Shown here piece after piece: positions 14,277 to 23,359 of a DNA stretch of 33,713 nt. The DNA is from an uncultured Lachnospiraceae bacterium. Lineage in GTDB: Bacteria; Bacillota; Clostridia; Lachnospirales; Lachnospiraceae. The notes under the pieces are model-generated. The model did no database searches and was not told where the DNA came from. It saw nothing but the letters and a program-made list of their open reading frames with translations. Both the position numbers and the translations under genes were made by a program. Within the stretch, counting starts at the first letter, position 1. Each line of letters begins with the position of its first letter. The DNA lies in contig CANRGP010000018.1 of the NCBI GenBank assembly GCA_947630085.1, forward strand, positions 1-33,713, read 5' to 3'.

Positions 14277-15824
14277 ATGACCGATTTTTTCAAAAAACAC
14301 ACCCTGATCACCGGAACGCTTCTCCTGACCGCCACCGGTTTTATAACAAGGGTCCTGGGGTTCTTCTACCGGATCTTTCTCTCCCGCACCATCGGGGCGG
14401 AGGGTCTCGGACTTTATAATATGGTACATCCCATCTACGGCATCTGCTTCGCCGTCTGTGCCGGTTCCATCCAGACGGCCATATCCCGATGCGTGGCCTC
14501 CGATACCGCCCGGGGAAAAATGATCTTCCGGACGGGGCTGTGCATCTCTTTAACGGTCGGGTGCGCCCTGGCCTTCCTGATCTGCCGTTTTTCCGGCCCT
14601 CTGGCCTCCCTGGTCCTCATGGAGGAGCAGTGTGCCCCCCTTCTTCCCGTCATTGCCGTCTCCGTCCCGTTTTCCGCCGTTCACGCCTGCATCAACGGCT
14701 ATTACTACGGGATCCAGAAAACGCGGGTCCCCGCTCTGGCGCAGATAGCGGAGCAGCTGATCCGCATGGGGGCCGTTTTTCTGATCGCCGACATTCTCAC
14801 GCAGCGGGGAGAAGCCGTCACTGTCGGGCTTGCCGTCGTCGGACACCTGATCGGAGAGATCGCCTCCTGCCTGTATACCGCCTTCTGCTTTACATTCCTG
14901 TCCGGGGGAGACCCCGAGGCGTCAGCGCGTCCGAAGAAAAGCCGTTTCAGCCTGGCGGCCTTCGCCTCTCTTGCGTCCCCGCTCATGTCTATGGCCATTC
15001 CCCTCATGGGGACGCGCCTGGTCATCAATGTCCTCTCCACCGCGGAATCCATCTGGATCCCCAACCGGCTCGAGGCATACGGCCTGACGGCCTCCCAGGC
15101 GTTCAGTATCTACGGCGTCCTGACCGGAATGTCCATGCCGTTTATTCTTTTTCCCTCCGCCATCACCAACTCCATGGCGGTTCTCCTTCTCCCCACGGTG
15201 GCGGAGGCCCAGTCCGGAGGGCAGAAGGAGCGGATCGCCCAGACCGTCTCCATGTCCCTGCGCTACAGCCTGTATATGGGGATCCTCTGCGTCGGCGTGT
15301 TCACTCTGTTCGGAGACGTTCTGGGAACCAGCGTCTTTCATAATGCGTCGGCCGGAACCTTTATGCAGATCCTGGCCTGGCTGTGTCCCTTCCTCTATCT
15401 CTCCACCACCACGGGCAGCATCCTGAACGGGCTCGGAAAGACCAGAACCACCTTCCTGCAGAGCGCCGCGGCCCTGATTCTCCGGATCCTGTTCGTTTTT
15501 GTGGGGATCCCCCGCTTCGGGATCACCGCGTATCTGTGGGGAATGCTGGTGTCCGAGATCTTCCTGGCATATCTCCATCTCCGCTCCCTGTCTCATGCCG
15601 CGGTTTTCTCCTGGAACGTGTGGGAAATGGTCCTCCGCCCCGCCCTTTATCTGGCGCTCTCCGTCGGCGTACTGTTCTTCCTGCGCGGGGCGTTTTCGGC
15701 TCTTTCTCTTCCGCTCCGCATTTCTCCGTTTATGCTCACGGCCCTTCAGGCCGCCTTCCTCTCCGCCGTCTACGGCGGGCTTCTCCTTCTGACGCATCTT
15801 GCCAGGCGGGAGCCGGCAGGATAA
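14277..15824 (+). CDS. spoVB: SpoVB-like polysaccharide flippase (MATE/MOP superfamily)
   Basis: The 515-residue protein has about 14 transmembrane helices and belongs to the MurJ/SpoVB flippase group. It probably flips lipid-linked glycan precursors across the membrane during spore cortex synthesis. The N-terminus ITGTLLLTATGFITRVLGFFYRIFLSRTIGAEGLGLYNM is characteristic of SpoVB; later segments include YGIQKTRVPALAQIAEQLIRM and GSILNGLGKTRTTFLQSA. It is divergent from iscS and transcribed alone, ending at a strong terminator shared with the convergent opp operon. No convincing promoter was found; CATAAAAT near 14239 is only a possible sporulation-sigma -10. Confidence 0.88.
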   Translation: MTDFFKKHTLITGTLLLTATGFITRVLGFFYRIFLSRTIGAEGLGLYNMVHPIYGICFAVCAGSIQTAISRCVASDTARGKMIFRTGLCISLTVGCALAFLICRFSGPLASLVLMEEQCAPLLPVIAVSVPFSAVHACINGYYYGIQKTRVPALAQIAEQLIRMGAVFLIADILTQRGEAVTVGLAVVGHLIGEIASCLYTAFCFTFLSGGDPEASARPKKSRFSLAAFASLASPLMSMAIPLMGTRLVINVLSTAESIWIPNRLEAYGLTASQAFSIYGVLTGMSMPFILFPSAITNSMAVLLLPTVAEAQSGGQKERIAQTVSMSLRYSLYMGILCVGVFTLFGDVLGTSVFHNASAGTFMQILAWLCPFLYLSTTTGSILNGLGKTRTTFLQSAAALILRILFVFVGIPRFGITAYLWGMLVSEIFLAYLHLRSLSHAAVFSWNVWEMVLRPALYLALSVGVLFFLRGAFSALSLPLRISPFMLTALQAAFLSAVYGGLLLLTHLARREPAG

Positions 15825-15844
15825 AACGGTCCGGGAAAACCAAA

Positions 15845-15901
15845 GAGGGCGTTCCGGGCCGCGGCTTTCACAGTCCGCGGTCCGGAGCGCCCTCCGTTTT
15901 T
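15845..15901 (+). terminator. Strong intrinsic terminator, probably bidirectional
   Basis: A stem of about 20 bp (18 matched) runs from GAGGGCG to CGCCCTC around a 10-base loop, followed by CCGTTTTT on the plus strand. On the minus strand the same stem is followed by TTTGGTTTT. It can therefore end both spoVB and the opp operon, whose stops are convergent here. Confidence 0.9.
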
Positions 15902-15912
15902 CCTGCGTTCGC

Positions 15913-16863
15913 TCAGTTTCCGAGCTCCTTCCGGTATCCTTCCAGTTCTTTCCAGTTGGCAAGTACAAAATGTCCTTCCTCCGCCCGGCACCAGGACGGC
16001 TTATCCTCGCTGTAATCGTGGCAGGACGGATCATAGACCAGGAGCTTCTTATTGCGCTCCACGATAGGATCCGGCTGCGGAATAGCGGAAAGCAGCGCTT
16101 TGGTGTAGGGATGGAGCGGATGTGCAAAAAGCGTCTCGCTCTCGGCCAGCTCCACGATCTTTCCCTTATGGATCACGGCGATCCGGTCACAGATAAAGCG
16201 GACCACCGAAAGGTCATGGGCGATGAACAGATAGGTGAGGCCGTACTCCTTCTGCAGAGACGACAAAAGGTTCAGCACCTGCGCGCGGATGGAAACGTCC
16301 AGGGCCGATATGGGTTCATCGGCCACGATGAACTTGGGATTCAGGATCAGCGCCCTGGCAATCCCGATCCTCTGGCGCTGCCCGCCCGAAAATTCATGCG
16401 GAAACCGGCTTGAAAATTCCGTCAGAAGGCCCACGTCCAGAAGAGCCTTGTCCACCAGCTCGCGCCGCTCCTCCTCGCTCACATGGCGTCCCGGGGCATA
16501 AAGGCCCTCGGCCACGATATAGCCGACCTTTGCGCGCTCATTTAAGGAATCCATGGGATCCTGGAAGATCATCTGGACATCCCGGGTCACCTGGCGGTCA
16601 TCCGCCGTAGACAGACGGCCGGAGATGCGTTTTCCGTCGAGACGGATCTCACCGGAGGCCAGGGGATTGGCACGTATGATGGCACGGCCTATGGTGGTCT
16701 TTCCGGAACCGGATTCGCCTACCAGGCCGAACGTTTCGCCCTGATAAATATCAAACGAAACATCATCGACCGCCACAAACGGACGACGCTTTTTGCCGAA
16801 ATGGACGCTGATGTGATCCACCTCCAGCATCTTTTTTCGCGTATCAGCCGCTTTCTCAGCCAT
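15913..16863 (-). CDS. oppF: Oligopeptide ABC transporter ATP-binding protein OppF
   Basis: This cytoplasmic ATPase powers peptide import together with OppD. Walker A is [13 protein letters not shown], the signature is [15 protein letters not shown], Walker B is [14 protein letters not shown] and the switch histidine lies in [10 protein letters not shown]. The 316-residue length and C-terminal segment [15 protein letters not shown] match the Firmicutes OppF type. Its start overlaps the end of oppD by 8 bp. It is the last gene of oppABCDF and ends just before a strong terminator. Confidence 0.93.
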   Translation of the reverse strand: MAEKAADTRKKMLEVDHISVHFGKKRRPFVAVDDVSFDIYQGETFGLVGESGSGKTTIGRAIIRANPLASGEIRLDGKRISGRLSTADDRQVTRDVQMIFQDPMDSLNERAKVGYIVAEGLYAPGRHVSEEERRELVDKALLDVGLLTEFSSRFPHEFSGGQRQRIGIARALILNPKFIVADEPISALDVSIRAQVLNLLSSLQKEYGLTYLFIAHDLSVVRFICDRIAVIHKGKIVELAESETLFAHPLHPYTKALLSAIPQPDPIVERNKKLLVYDPSCHDYSEDKPSWCRAEEGHFVLANWKELEGYRKELGN

Positions 16864-18037
16864 TGGAGATCACCTCCCCGCTCTTTTCCGGCTTATCGCC
16901 GAGTATCGGACGGCCGGTTTCCCCGGCCATATCCTCGTCCGTCAGATGCTGCGCGGCGCCAGTTGCCATCGCACTCTCCGCGGCGGCCTTCGCCACCAGA
17001 TCCTTTCCGCGCTCCCGGAGCGCCAGGATGTGTTCCGGCGGATCCGTCTTCGGCGCCCGCGGGTCCAGAAGCCAGGTCCGCGCACTGTGAGTGGTTGTGA
17101 CCGCAAACATCGGAGGCCGTTTTACATAGTCGATCTTCAGCGCTTTCGGGTTCCTGGGTGCAAATGCGTCGCCACGCACCTCCCGGAACAGGTTCGGGGG
17201 CGTCCCCTCGATGGAGTAAAGAGGCTCTCCTTTGACTCCCAGCTGGGGAAGGCTTGACAGAAGGGCCCAGGTATACGGATGGCGCGGGTCGTAAAAGACC
17301 TCGTCGCTGGTCCCGACCTCCACGATCTCGCCCGCGTACATGACCGCGATGCGGTCCGCCACATTGGCGACGACGCCTAGGTCGTGGGTGCTGTAGATCG
17401 TCGTCACATTATATTTCTTCTGCATCTGCCGGATCAGATTCAGGATCTGAGCCTGGATCGTCACGTCCAGAGCCGTCGTGGGCTCATCGCAGATCAGGAT
17501 CTCAGGGCGGCAGGCCATAGCAATGGCAATGACCACTCTCTGGCGCATCCCGCCGGAAAATTCATGGGGGTACTGCTTCGCGCGGCGCTGGGGATCGGAG
17601 ATCCCTACCTCCTCCAATATACCGTATACGGCCTTCCTCGCGTCGGCCCCTTTCAGCCCCTGGTGGAGCTTCACCGCCTCCTCGATCTGCCATCCCACGG
17701 TCTTGAGAGGGTTCAGGCTGGTCATCGGATCCTGAAGTACCATGGCGATCCTGCTTCCCCGGATGTTCTTCCAGTCCGCGTCCGTTTTCAGCAGGGTCAG
17801 GTCCTTTCCGTCATATTCGATGCTTCCGCTCTCCACATATCCGTTCCGGTCATTTAAGCCCATCAGGCACTTGACGAACACGCTCTTTCCGGAGCCGGAT
17901 TCCCCGACAATGGCCAGGCTCTCGCCCGGATATACATCCAGGGAGATGTCGCGAAGAGCGTGGAGCACCTGGCCCCGAAGAGTGAATTTAAAATTCAGGT
18001 CGCGGACGGAAAGCAGGGGCTCTGTATATTTTCTCAT
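16856..18037 (-). CDS. oppD: Oligopeptide ABC transporter ATP-binding protein OppD
   Basis: This second ATPase of the peptide importer has Walker [13 protein letters not shown], signature [14 protein letters not shown], Walker [15 protein letters not shown] and a C-terminal oligo_HPY region. In many OppD/DppD proteins that region has four cysteines for a 4Fe-4S cluster. Here the positions read [15 protein letters not shown] and later ARTWLLD, with no cysteine, so no cluster is expected. The C-terminus is long (393 residues) with an Ala/Glu-rich tail. It follows oppC by 15 bp. Confidence 0.93.
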   Translation of the reverse strand: MRKYTEPLLSVRDLNFKFTLRGQVLHALRDISLDVYPGESLAIVGESGSGKSVFVKCLMGLNDRNGYVESGSIEYDGKDLTLLKTDADWKNIRGSRIAMVLQDPMTSLNPLKTVGWQIEEAVKLHQGLKGADARKAVYGILEEVGISDPQRRAKQYPHEFSGGMRQRVVIAIAMACRPEILICDEPTTALDVTIQAQILNLIRQMQKKYNVTTIYSTHDLGVVANVADRIAVMYAGEIVEVGTSDEVFYDPRHPYTWALLSSLPQLGVKGEPLYSIEGTPPNLFREVRGDAFAPRNPKALKIDYVKRPPMFAVTTTHSARTWLLDPRAPKTDPPEHILALRERGKDLVAKAAAESAMATGAAQHLTDEDMAGETGRPILGDKPEKSGEVISNG

Positions 18038-18052
18038 CCCGTATGCCCTCCT

Positions 18053-19081
18053 TTATACATGATTCTTCGGATCGGCGGCATCCGCAAAGGAGTTGCCGAC
18101 AATGTACATGGAAATCGTAATGAGCGCCAGGACCGCCGTGGGGAACAGCAGCTGGTAGCGCAGGGATGCCTGGCTCATGAGGGCGCGGCCCGCCTGCACA
18201 AGGTTTCCCAGGGACGGGATATCCGTGGGGAGCCCGATGCCGATGTATGTGACGAACACCTCGTTGCCGATGGCGGACGGAACCGCCAGGGAGACCCGCA
18301 GGGCAATGACCGACACCAGATACGGAAGCAGGTTCCGGGTGATGATCCTGAACGTGCCGATCCCCAGGGTCCTGGACGCCAGGTTGTAATCGCGGTCGCG
18401 GATGATCACGATCTGGTTGCGGATGAAGCGTGCCATCCCCAGCCATCCGGTCAGGCAGAGCGCGAATATAATGGTCCCAACACCGGGTCTCATCACATAG
18501 GATACCAGGATCAGCACCAGCGTCTGGGGAACGTTGTCAAAGATATTGTAGATCTCCGTAAACAGTCCGTCCAGCTTCCTTACATATCCCCAGAGGGTTC
18601 CGATCAGGGCTCCGAACAGGGCCTCAAAGCAGGCGACGGCAAAGCCGATCCCCAGAGAAGTCCTGGTCCCTGCCCAGGTCCTTGCCCACAGGTCCTGCCC
18701 TATGGCATTCGTCCCGAACCAGAACTCTCCGTCCGGCAGACGGTTGATGTACTGCCTGCCGCTCACCGGATCGTTATAGATCGTCTTGGGATCGTGCTGT
18801 CCCGGCAGAAACGGCTGGATAAAAGTAAAGAGCAGAACGAAAACGATCACGCACAGGAAGAACACGGCCGTCTTGTTCTTAAAGAACGCGCGGAATGTCG
18901 CTCCCCAGTAAGAATAATTGGAATACCCGCCTCTCTCCGCCGACGCGCGGTCAAAATCAGCAGGGACAAACAGTTCGTCTTCGGGAAGGTCCCCGTATGC
19001 TCCCGCCGGATCCAGCTTCTCCTCCATATGCCTGGTCAGCGCCTCTTCGAGCTCCCGCTCCTTCATGCCTCGAAACGTCAT
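18053..19081 (-). CDS. oppC: Oligopeptide ABC transporter permease OppC
   Basis: This 342-residue inner-membrane subunit begins with a cytoplasmic segment of about 75 residues, then the first helix (FFLCVIVFVLLFTFIQPFL) and five more. The segment DPVSGRQYINRLPDGEFWFGTNAIGQDLWART is typical of OppC/DppC, and the BPD_transp_1 domain carries the EAA-like loop around ASRTLGIGTFRIITRNLLP. Its ATG overlaps the oppB stop by one base, so the two are translationally coupled. It pairs with OppB to form the translocation path. Confidence 0.93.
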   Translation of the reverse strand: MTFRGMKERELEEALTRHMEEKLDPAGAYGDLPEDELFVPADFDRASAERGGYSNYSYWGATFRAFFKNKTAVFFLCVIVFVLLFTFIQPFLPGQHDPKTIYNDPVSGRQYINRLPDGEFWFGTNAIGQDLWARTWAGTRTSLGIGFAVACFEALFGALIGTLWGYVRKLDGLFTEIYNIFDNVPQTLVLILVSYVMRPGVGTIIFALCLTGWLGMARFIRNQIVIIRDRDYNLASRTLGIGTFRIITRNLLPYLVSVIALRVSLAVPSAIGNEVFVTYIGIGLPTDIPSLGNLVQAGRALMSQASLRYQLLFPTAVLALITISMYIVGNSFADAADPKNHV

Positions 19082-20031
19082 CAGCGCGCACCTTCTTTCT
19101 TGACAAAACTGATGCGTGGGTCTGCCAGCGCCATTGCCAGATCGCCGAACAGAAGACCAAGCACCGATACCGCCGAATAGATCAGCACCAGGGCCTGGAC
19201 CATGGTGTTGTCCTGTCTCTTGATGACCTCGATCAGCAGGCCGCCCATCCCGGGAATCGAATACAGGCTTTCCACATACAGCGAACCCATGAGCGTCAGC
19301 AGGATCGAGTTGGGAATGTACTGGACCAGCGGCACCACCGCGTTGCGGAATATGTGTCTGCGGCTGATCTTTCCCGAGGAAACGCCCTTTGCCCGCGCCA
19401 GACGGATATAGTCCTTGTTTGCCTCATCCACCATATATCTGCGCAGCCACATGGCATAATATGCAATGTTTCCGATAGCCAGGGAAAACACCGGCAGGAT
19501 CCATGTCCGCGGATCGTTCTCTTTAAACAGCATGGATACTCCCAGAAGATTGCTTCCGTAAAGCTGGATAAGGAGATGGTAGACCGCCGACGGAACCGCC
19601 TGTACGATCACAATAATCACCGTTCCGAACCTGTCCCAGAACTTCAGCCGGGTTCGTGTGGAGCGGGCCATCAGGATGCCGAGGGACATCCCTGCCACAA
19701 GCGACACTCCGAGGCTGAGAAGCCCGAGCTTAATGGATACGGGGGCTTTGTCCGCCACGATCTTGGCGATGGGATACCCTTCACGGAACTTGTTCGAGGT
19801 CCCGAGGTCCCCCTGGAAAACCTGGCTCAGATAGTTCCAGATCTGGACGGGCATGGGCCGTGTCAGCCCCAGTCTCGTCAGTCCTGCCTGGATCTGGGCC
19901 TCCGTCAGCTTGTCCATATTGTTGAAATAGCCCTCGATGGGCATCTGCCGGAGCAGGATGAATACAATGCTTATAACGACCAGCAGGGTAAAGCACGCAT
20001 GAAGTACGCGCTTTATTATGTATTTTACCAA
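19081..20031 (-). CDS. oppB: Oligopeptide ABC transporter permease OppB
   Basis: This first permease of the peptide importer starts VKYIIKRVLHACFTLLVVISIVFILLRQMP, the typical OppB first helix. The EAA-like loop is DYIRLARAKGVSSGKISRRHIFRNAVVPL. The track ORF runs to 20286, but the added 85 residues cover an intergenic stem-loop region and lack a signal. A TTG at 20031 with AAGGAGG eight bases upstream gives 316 residues, the normal length. Two large stem-loops separate it from oppA. Confidence 0.9.
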   Translation of the reverse strand: MVKYIIKRVLHACFTLLVVISIVFILLRQMPIEGYFNNMDKLTEAQIQAGLTRLGLTRPMPVQIWNYLSQVFQGDLGTSNKFREGYPIAKIVADKAPVSIKLGLLSLGVSLVAGMSLGILMARSTRTRLKFWDRFGTVIIVIVQAVPSAVYHLLIQLYGSNLLGVSMLFKENDPRTWILPVFSLAIGNIAYYAMWLRRYMVDEANKDYIRLARAKGVSSGKISRRHIFRNAVVPLVQYIPNSILLTLMGSLYVESLYSIPGMGGLLIEVIKRQDNTMVQALVLIYSAVSVLGLLFGDLAMALADPRISFVKKEGAR

Positions 20032-20070
20032 TAGTAGATCCTCCTTCCCCCGGCTGTCCTGGCTCCGGGA

Positions 20071-20134
20071 TATACGGATTTGCCGGGTAACCCGTGCGGC
20101 GCGCGCTCCACAGGCGATCCGGCAAATCCATATG
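20071..20134 (-). other. Intercistronic stem-loop A, proximal to oppB
   Basis: GGATTTGCCGG pairs perfectly with CCGGCAAATCC around a 32-base GC-rich loop, and the stem extends through an ATA/TAT flank. It ends about 40 bases before the oppB start. No U-run follows, so full termination is unlikely. Confidence 0.7.
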
Positions 20135-20137
20135 GAC

Positions 20138-20199
20138 GGGGGCGTCCCAAAACATTTCGGCTGTTCTGTCACAGACGGCTTCTGTTTCGGGACACCCCG
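20138..20199 (-). other. Intercistronic stem-loop B, proximal to oppA
   Basis: The arms GGGGTGTCCCGAAACA and TGTTTTGGGACGCCCC (minus strand) pair over 16 bp with two G-U-compatible positions. The 28-base loop can itself pair GTCTGT with ACAGA. It lies about 30 bp after the oppA stop. Such structures often protect the upstream binding-protein message. Confidence 0.7.
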
Positions 20200-20230
20200 C
20201 GCAAAATCAATCTGCGGTTTCAGAAGAAGA

Positions 20231-22252
20231 TCAGTCGGCAGCGGAAGACGAGCGCTCCTCTTCCCACTTCTCGTATGCCTCCTCAAACTCCTCCATGCTC
20301 ATGGAAGTATCGTAAAGCTTCTGGTACTTATAGCGGTACTGAGACACGCCGAACGGCGAGTATTCGCCCTCAAGCGGATTCAGGTTGGAAATGCTGTAGG
20401 TGCTCCCCTGGGAAATGCTGTAGGGAACCACAATGGCATTTTCGATCAGCAGGGCCTCCGCCTTGGCAAAGGCGTTGTAGCGGTCAGTGTCGTTCTCATA
20501 GATCTCGGCCGCGCCCCGGATCTCCTCGCCGCCTTCCTCCTTCAGGCCCTTCTCGACGGCTGCCTTGGTCCCGTATACAAGCTCATACCACTGGGCAAAC
20601 AGGGCCTTCGTCTCCGGATCCTCGCTCTTGTCCCAGAAGCCGTAGCTGTTGTCCAGTCCGAACGGCTCGGTCCAGGTCTGCGGGTCTGCATAGTCGGCTC
20701 CCCAGTTCGTGCTCATGAACGCATATTTTCCGCTGCGGCGGACGGCAGTAAGGAATGAGGTTTCCGGTCCTGCCTCGATGATGATATCAATGAAATCCGT
20801 TCCCAGAACGTTCTCGATCTGCTGCTCCACAAGCTGGCACTCATCATCCATTCCGGAGGAGGTGGGGTTGTAGCTCATAAGGACCTTGATCGGGAACGTA
20901 ACTCCCTCGGCCTCCAGCTCCTCGCGGGCCTTGTCGCGGTAAGCCACAGCGGCGTCGGCGTCAAAGCTGTCCCCGTCGGTATAGGGCTTTAAAGGCTCAA
21001 ACTGGGTGTAATCCACTCCGTCTCCCAAAACGAAATCTGCCGGCGTAATGGTGTTGTTGATGTAGCGTTCCGGAGCAAACGGATCATGAGCCATAAATGC
21101 ACGGACGCGGTCCATGGACGCCATAACGGCCTTGCGGAAGTTCAGATTGTTGACCGCTTTTCTCCAGTTCTCCGGCTCATATATCTCGTCGAACTGCGGG
21201 TCAAAGTTGAAGGAATAAAAGTAGCTGTAGGAATTGTCGATGCGGCCCCCGTGGATCAGGCTGCCCGTCGTCTCATCGGCAAGCATACTGTCAAGCAGAT
21301 TGGTATCGACGGTGGCGTTGTCGATCTCGCCGTCCAGGTACATCTTCACCTCGATGCTGGCCGCCTCCGCGTTGTAGGTCTGGCGGATCTCGTCAATGTA
21401 TACGTTCCCGGCATCCCAGTAGGTCGGATTCTTGGTCAGGACCCTCTCCTGCTGCGGCTCATAAGAGGAAAGTATGTACGCGCCGCAATACAGAAGGCTC
21501 TCATTGTCCAGGCCGAACTGGCTCCCCTGTTCCTCAAGGAAGGGGCCGTACACCGGCATGAACGCCGTATATGCCAGGGCGCTCAGGAAGAAGGAGCAGG
21601 GCTGCTCCAGCGTGAACACCAACGTGGAATCGTCCACCGCCTTTACGCCGATGCTGTCCGGATCTACGGGATCCACCGGTTCAATGGGATTGCCCTCATC
21701 GTCCACGGCGTTCACATCGCCCTCCTCAAAACCGTATGTCTCACAGTCGAGAAGGTATGCGGTATAGTCATAATACGCGTTCGCGTTGACCACAACGGAG
21801 CCGTTGCTGTACATATACTGGTTGTCGGAAGCGTTGCGGGCATCATTGACATAATGTGCCGTAGATACCCAGTCGTTGGCCGTCACGTCGGCGACCTCAT
21901 TGCCGTCCTTGTCCACCCACTTGACGCCGGGGCGGATGTGGAACGTCCACTCCGTCATATCGTCGTTATGCTCCCAGCTCTCCGCAAGGGCCGGAAGCAG
22001 ATTGCCGTAGCGGTCATATTCCACAAGGTTGTCTACCACATTGGCTCCGATCGACCAGTTGTTGGTCAGACCTGTGGTCAGATAATTCAGCGTAGTCACC
22101 TCGCTGGCATACAGGGTCCGATATACTACCGCGTCGGCCGTATCGCTGTTCCCTCCCTCCTGCGGGGCCTGTCCCGAACCGCCGCAGGCAGTAGCGCTGA
22201 GCACCATCGCCCCTGCCAGAAGAAGCGCCGCCAGTCTCTTGTTCTTGCACAT
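20231..22252 (-). CDS. oppA: Oligopeptide-binding lipoprotein OppA
   Basis: This lipid-anchored extracellular receptor of the peptide importer is a family 5 solute-binding protein of 673 residues, somewhat longer than classical OppA. The signal peptide MCKNKRLAALLLAGAMVLS leads to a lipobox ending ATAC. Typical segments are YRTLYASEVTTLNYL, NLVEYDRYGNLLPALAESWE and WTFHIRPGVKWVDKDG. I chose the ATG at 22252, which has AAGGAGG nine bases upstream; the track start and the ATG at 22261 overlap or precede that site. It is first in oppABCDF, with a strong promoter and a leader of about 180 bases. Its substrate could be peptides or a related compound. Confidence 0.93.
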   Translation of the reverse strand: MCKNKRLAALLLAGAMVLSATACGGSGQAPQEGGNSDTADAVVYRTLYASEVTTLNYLTTGLTNNWSIGANVVDNLVEYDRYGNLLPALAESWEHNDDMTEWTFHIRPGVKWVDKDGNEVADVTANDWVSTAHYVNDARNASDNQYMYSNGSVVVNANAYYDYTAYLLDCETYGFEEGDVNAVDDEGNPIEPVDPVDPDSIGVKAVDDSTLVFTLEQPCSFFLSALAYTAFMPVYGPFLEEQGSQFGLDNESLLYCGAYILSSYEPQQERVLTKNPTYWDAGNVYIDEIRQTYNAEAASIEVKMYLDGEIDNATVDTNLLDSMLADETTGSLIHGGRIDNSYSYFYSFNFDPQFDEIYEPENWRKAVNNLNFRKAVMASMDRVRAFMAHDPFAPERYINNTITPADFVLGDGVDYTQFEPLKPYTDGDSFDADAAVAYRDKAREELEAEGVTFPIKVLMSYNPTSSGMDDECQLVEQQIENVLGTDFIDIIIEAGPETSFLTAVRRSGKYAFMSTNWGADYADPQTWTEPFGLDNSYGFWDKSEDPETKALFAQWYELVYGTKAAVEKGLKEEGGEEIRGAAEIYENDTDRYNAFAKAEALLIENAIVVPYSISQGSTYSISNLNPLEGEYSPFGVSQYRYKYQKLYDTSMSMEEFEEAYEKWEEERSSSAAD

Positions 22253-22438
22253 AGTTCTCATCCTCCTTTTTATTCTGATAACTGCCCGGACCTTCGGATG
22301 CCCGAATATACAAAAGGGCAAACATCCTGCATCCCTTTATGCGTGGTCTGTTTGCTCCGGCAGTCCGATTCCGCCTGTTCCCCGGAAGATACCCTTCTCT
22401 ATCCCGCAGGACAGGCAAATTTGCAATTACAATTAAGT

Positions 22439-22467
22439 TTTATACCAGATTTCAGGCAATTTGTCAA
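22439..22467 (-). promoter_or_regulatory. Promoter of the opp operon
   Basis: TTGACA, an exact 17-bp spacer and TATAAA on the minus strand predict transcription near 22431. That leaves a leader of about 180 bases before oppA. The leader can pair GGATGC with GCATCC, but matches no riboswitch class I recognise. Confidence 0.8.
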
Positions 22468-22496
22468 TAAATCCGGAGAAATCCGGAAAATAATCT

Positions 22497-22522
22497 GCGC
22501 CCGGCAGTGTTCTGCCGGGCGC
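22497..22522 (-). terminator. Terminator-like hairpin after yebC
   Basis: A perfect 11-bp stem GCGCCCGGCAG/CTGCCGGGCGC with a 4-base loop lies 16 bp after the yebC stop. On the minus strand it is followed by AGATTATTTTCC, a modest U-rich tail. It lies upstream of the opp promoter and would insulate it. Confidence 0.75.
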
Positions 22523-22537
22523 TCCGATCCGTATGTC

Positions 22538-23266
22538 CTATTCGTCCCAGTTGTGATAGACGCCCTGGACATCGTCGTCTTCCTCCAGGATATCCAGGAT
22601 CCGGTTCAGCTTCTTGACCGTCTCCTCGTCGGAAACCTCCACCCAGGTCTGCGGGATCATGGTCACCTCCGCCTCAAGCATGGGGAGACCCGCGGCCTCA
22701 AGAGCTTCCCGCACGGTGCTGAAATCATCAGGGGCGGTATAGATCTCATAGCTTTCCTCCTCCTCGGAGAAATCCTCCGCTCCCGCGTCAAGAGCCGCCA
22801 TCATCAGCTCGTCCGCGTCCATCTCACATTCTTCCTTATCGATAATGATCTGGCCCTTCTTGTCAAACAGATAGGAGACGCTTCCCTGGGCGCCCACGTT
22901 TCCGCCGCCCTTGGTAAAGGCCGCGCGCACATTTGCCGCGGTACGGTTCTTATTGTCGGTCAGCGTGTCCACGATGATCGCCACTCCGCCGGGGCCGTAC
23001 CCCTCATAGGTCAGGCTCTCGTAATTGACGGATCCCGCGTCGCCGGCAGCTTTCTTAATACCCCTGTCAATGGTATCGTTGGGCATATTGTTGGCCTTCG
23101 CCTTCGCGATGGCGTCGCGCAGCTTGGAATTGCTGGCCGGGTCGGCGCCGCCCTCCTTGACCGCCACGGCGATCTCACGTCCTATGATCGTAAAAATCTT
23201 CCCCTTGGCGGCATCGTTCTTCTCTTTCTTTCTTTTGATATTTGAAAACTTTGAATGTCCGGACAT
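22538..23266 (-). CDS. yebC: YebC/PmpR (TACO1-like) family protein
   Basis: The 242-residue product matches the YebC family throughout: [23 protein letters not shown] at the N-terminus, then [22 protein letters not shown] and [17 protein letters not shown]. Family members act as DNA-binding regulators or as translation factors that help ribosomes through difficult motifs; the sequence does not tell which applies. Length is normal and AAAGGAG precedes the ATG. It has its own promoter and terminator, so it is probably monocistronic. Confidence 0.95.
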   Translation of the reverse strand: MSGHSKFSNIKRKKEKNDAAKGKIFTIIGREIAVAVKEGGADPASNSKLRDAIAKAKANNMPNDTIDRGIKKAAGDAGSVNYESLTYEGYGPGGVAIIVDTLTDNKNRTAANVRAAFTKGGGNVGAQGSVSYLFDKKGQIIIDKEECEMDADELMMAALDAGAEDFSEEEESYEIYTAPDDFSTVREALEAAGLPMLEAEVTMIPQTWVEVSDEETVKKLNRILDILEEDDDVQGVYHNWDE

Positions 23267-23325
23267 AACAACACTCCTTTACTCTTCTACTTTCATTTCC
23301 GTATCCGGTTTTTCGCATCTGTACT

Positions 23326-23354
23326 ATCTTAACACCGATCGGCCGATCTGGCAA
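23326..23354 (-). promoter_or_regulatory. yebC promoter with a palindromic spacer
   Basis: TTGCCA, a 17-bp spacer and TAAGAT lie about 65 bp upstream of yebC. Twelve of the spacer bases are the perfect palindrome GATCGGCCGATC (23337-23348), which would be well placed as an operator. Confidence 0.5.
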
Positions 23355-23359
23355 GCGGT

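Noticed and set aside
21086-23245. 719-residue plus-strand ORF
   Set aside because: It runs antisense through oppA, the intergenic promoter and terminator, and yebC, and has no recognisable domain.
23337-23348. Terminator for the HlyC/CorC-family gene
   Set aside because: The GATCGGCCGATC palindrome has no loop and no U-run, so it cannot be an intrinsic terminator.
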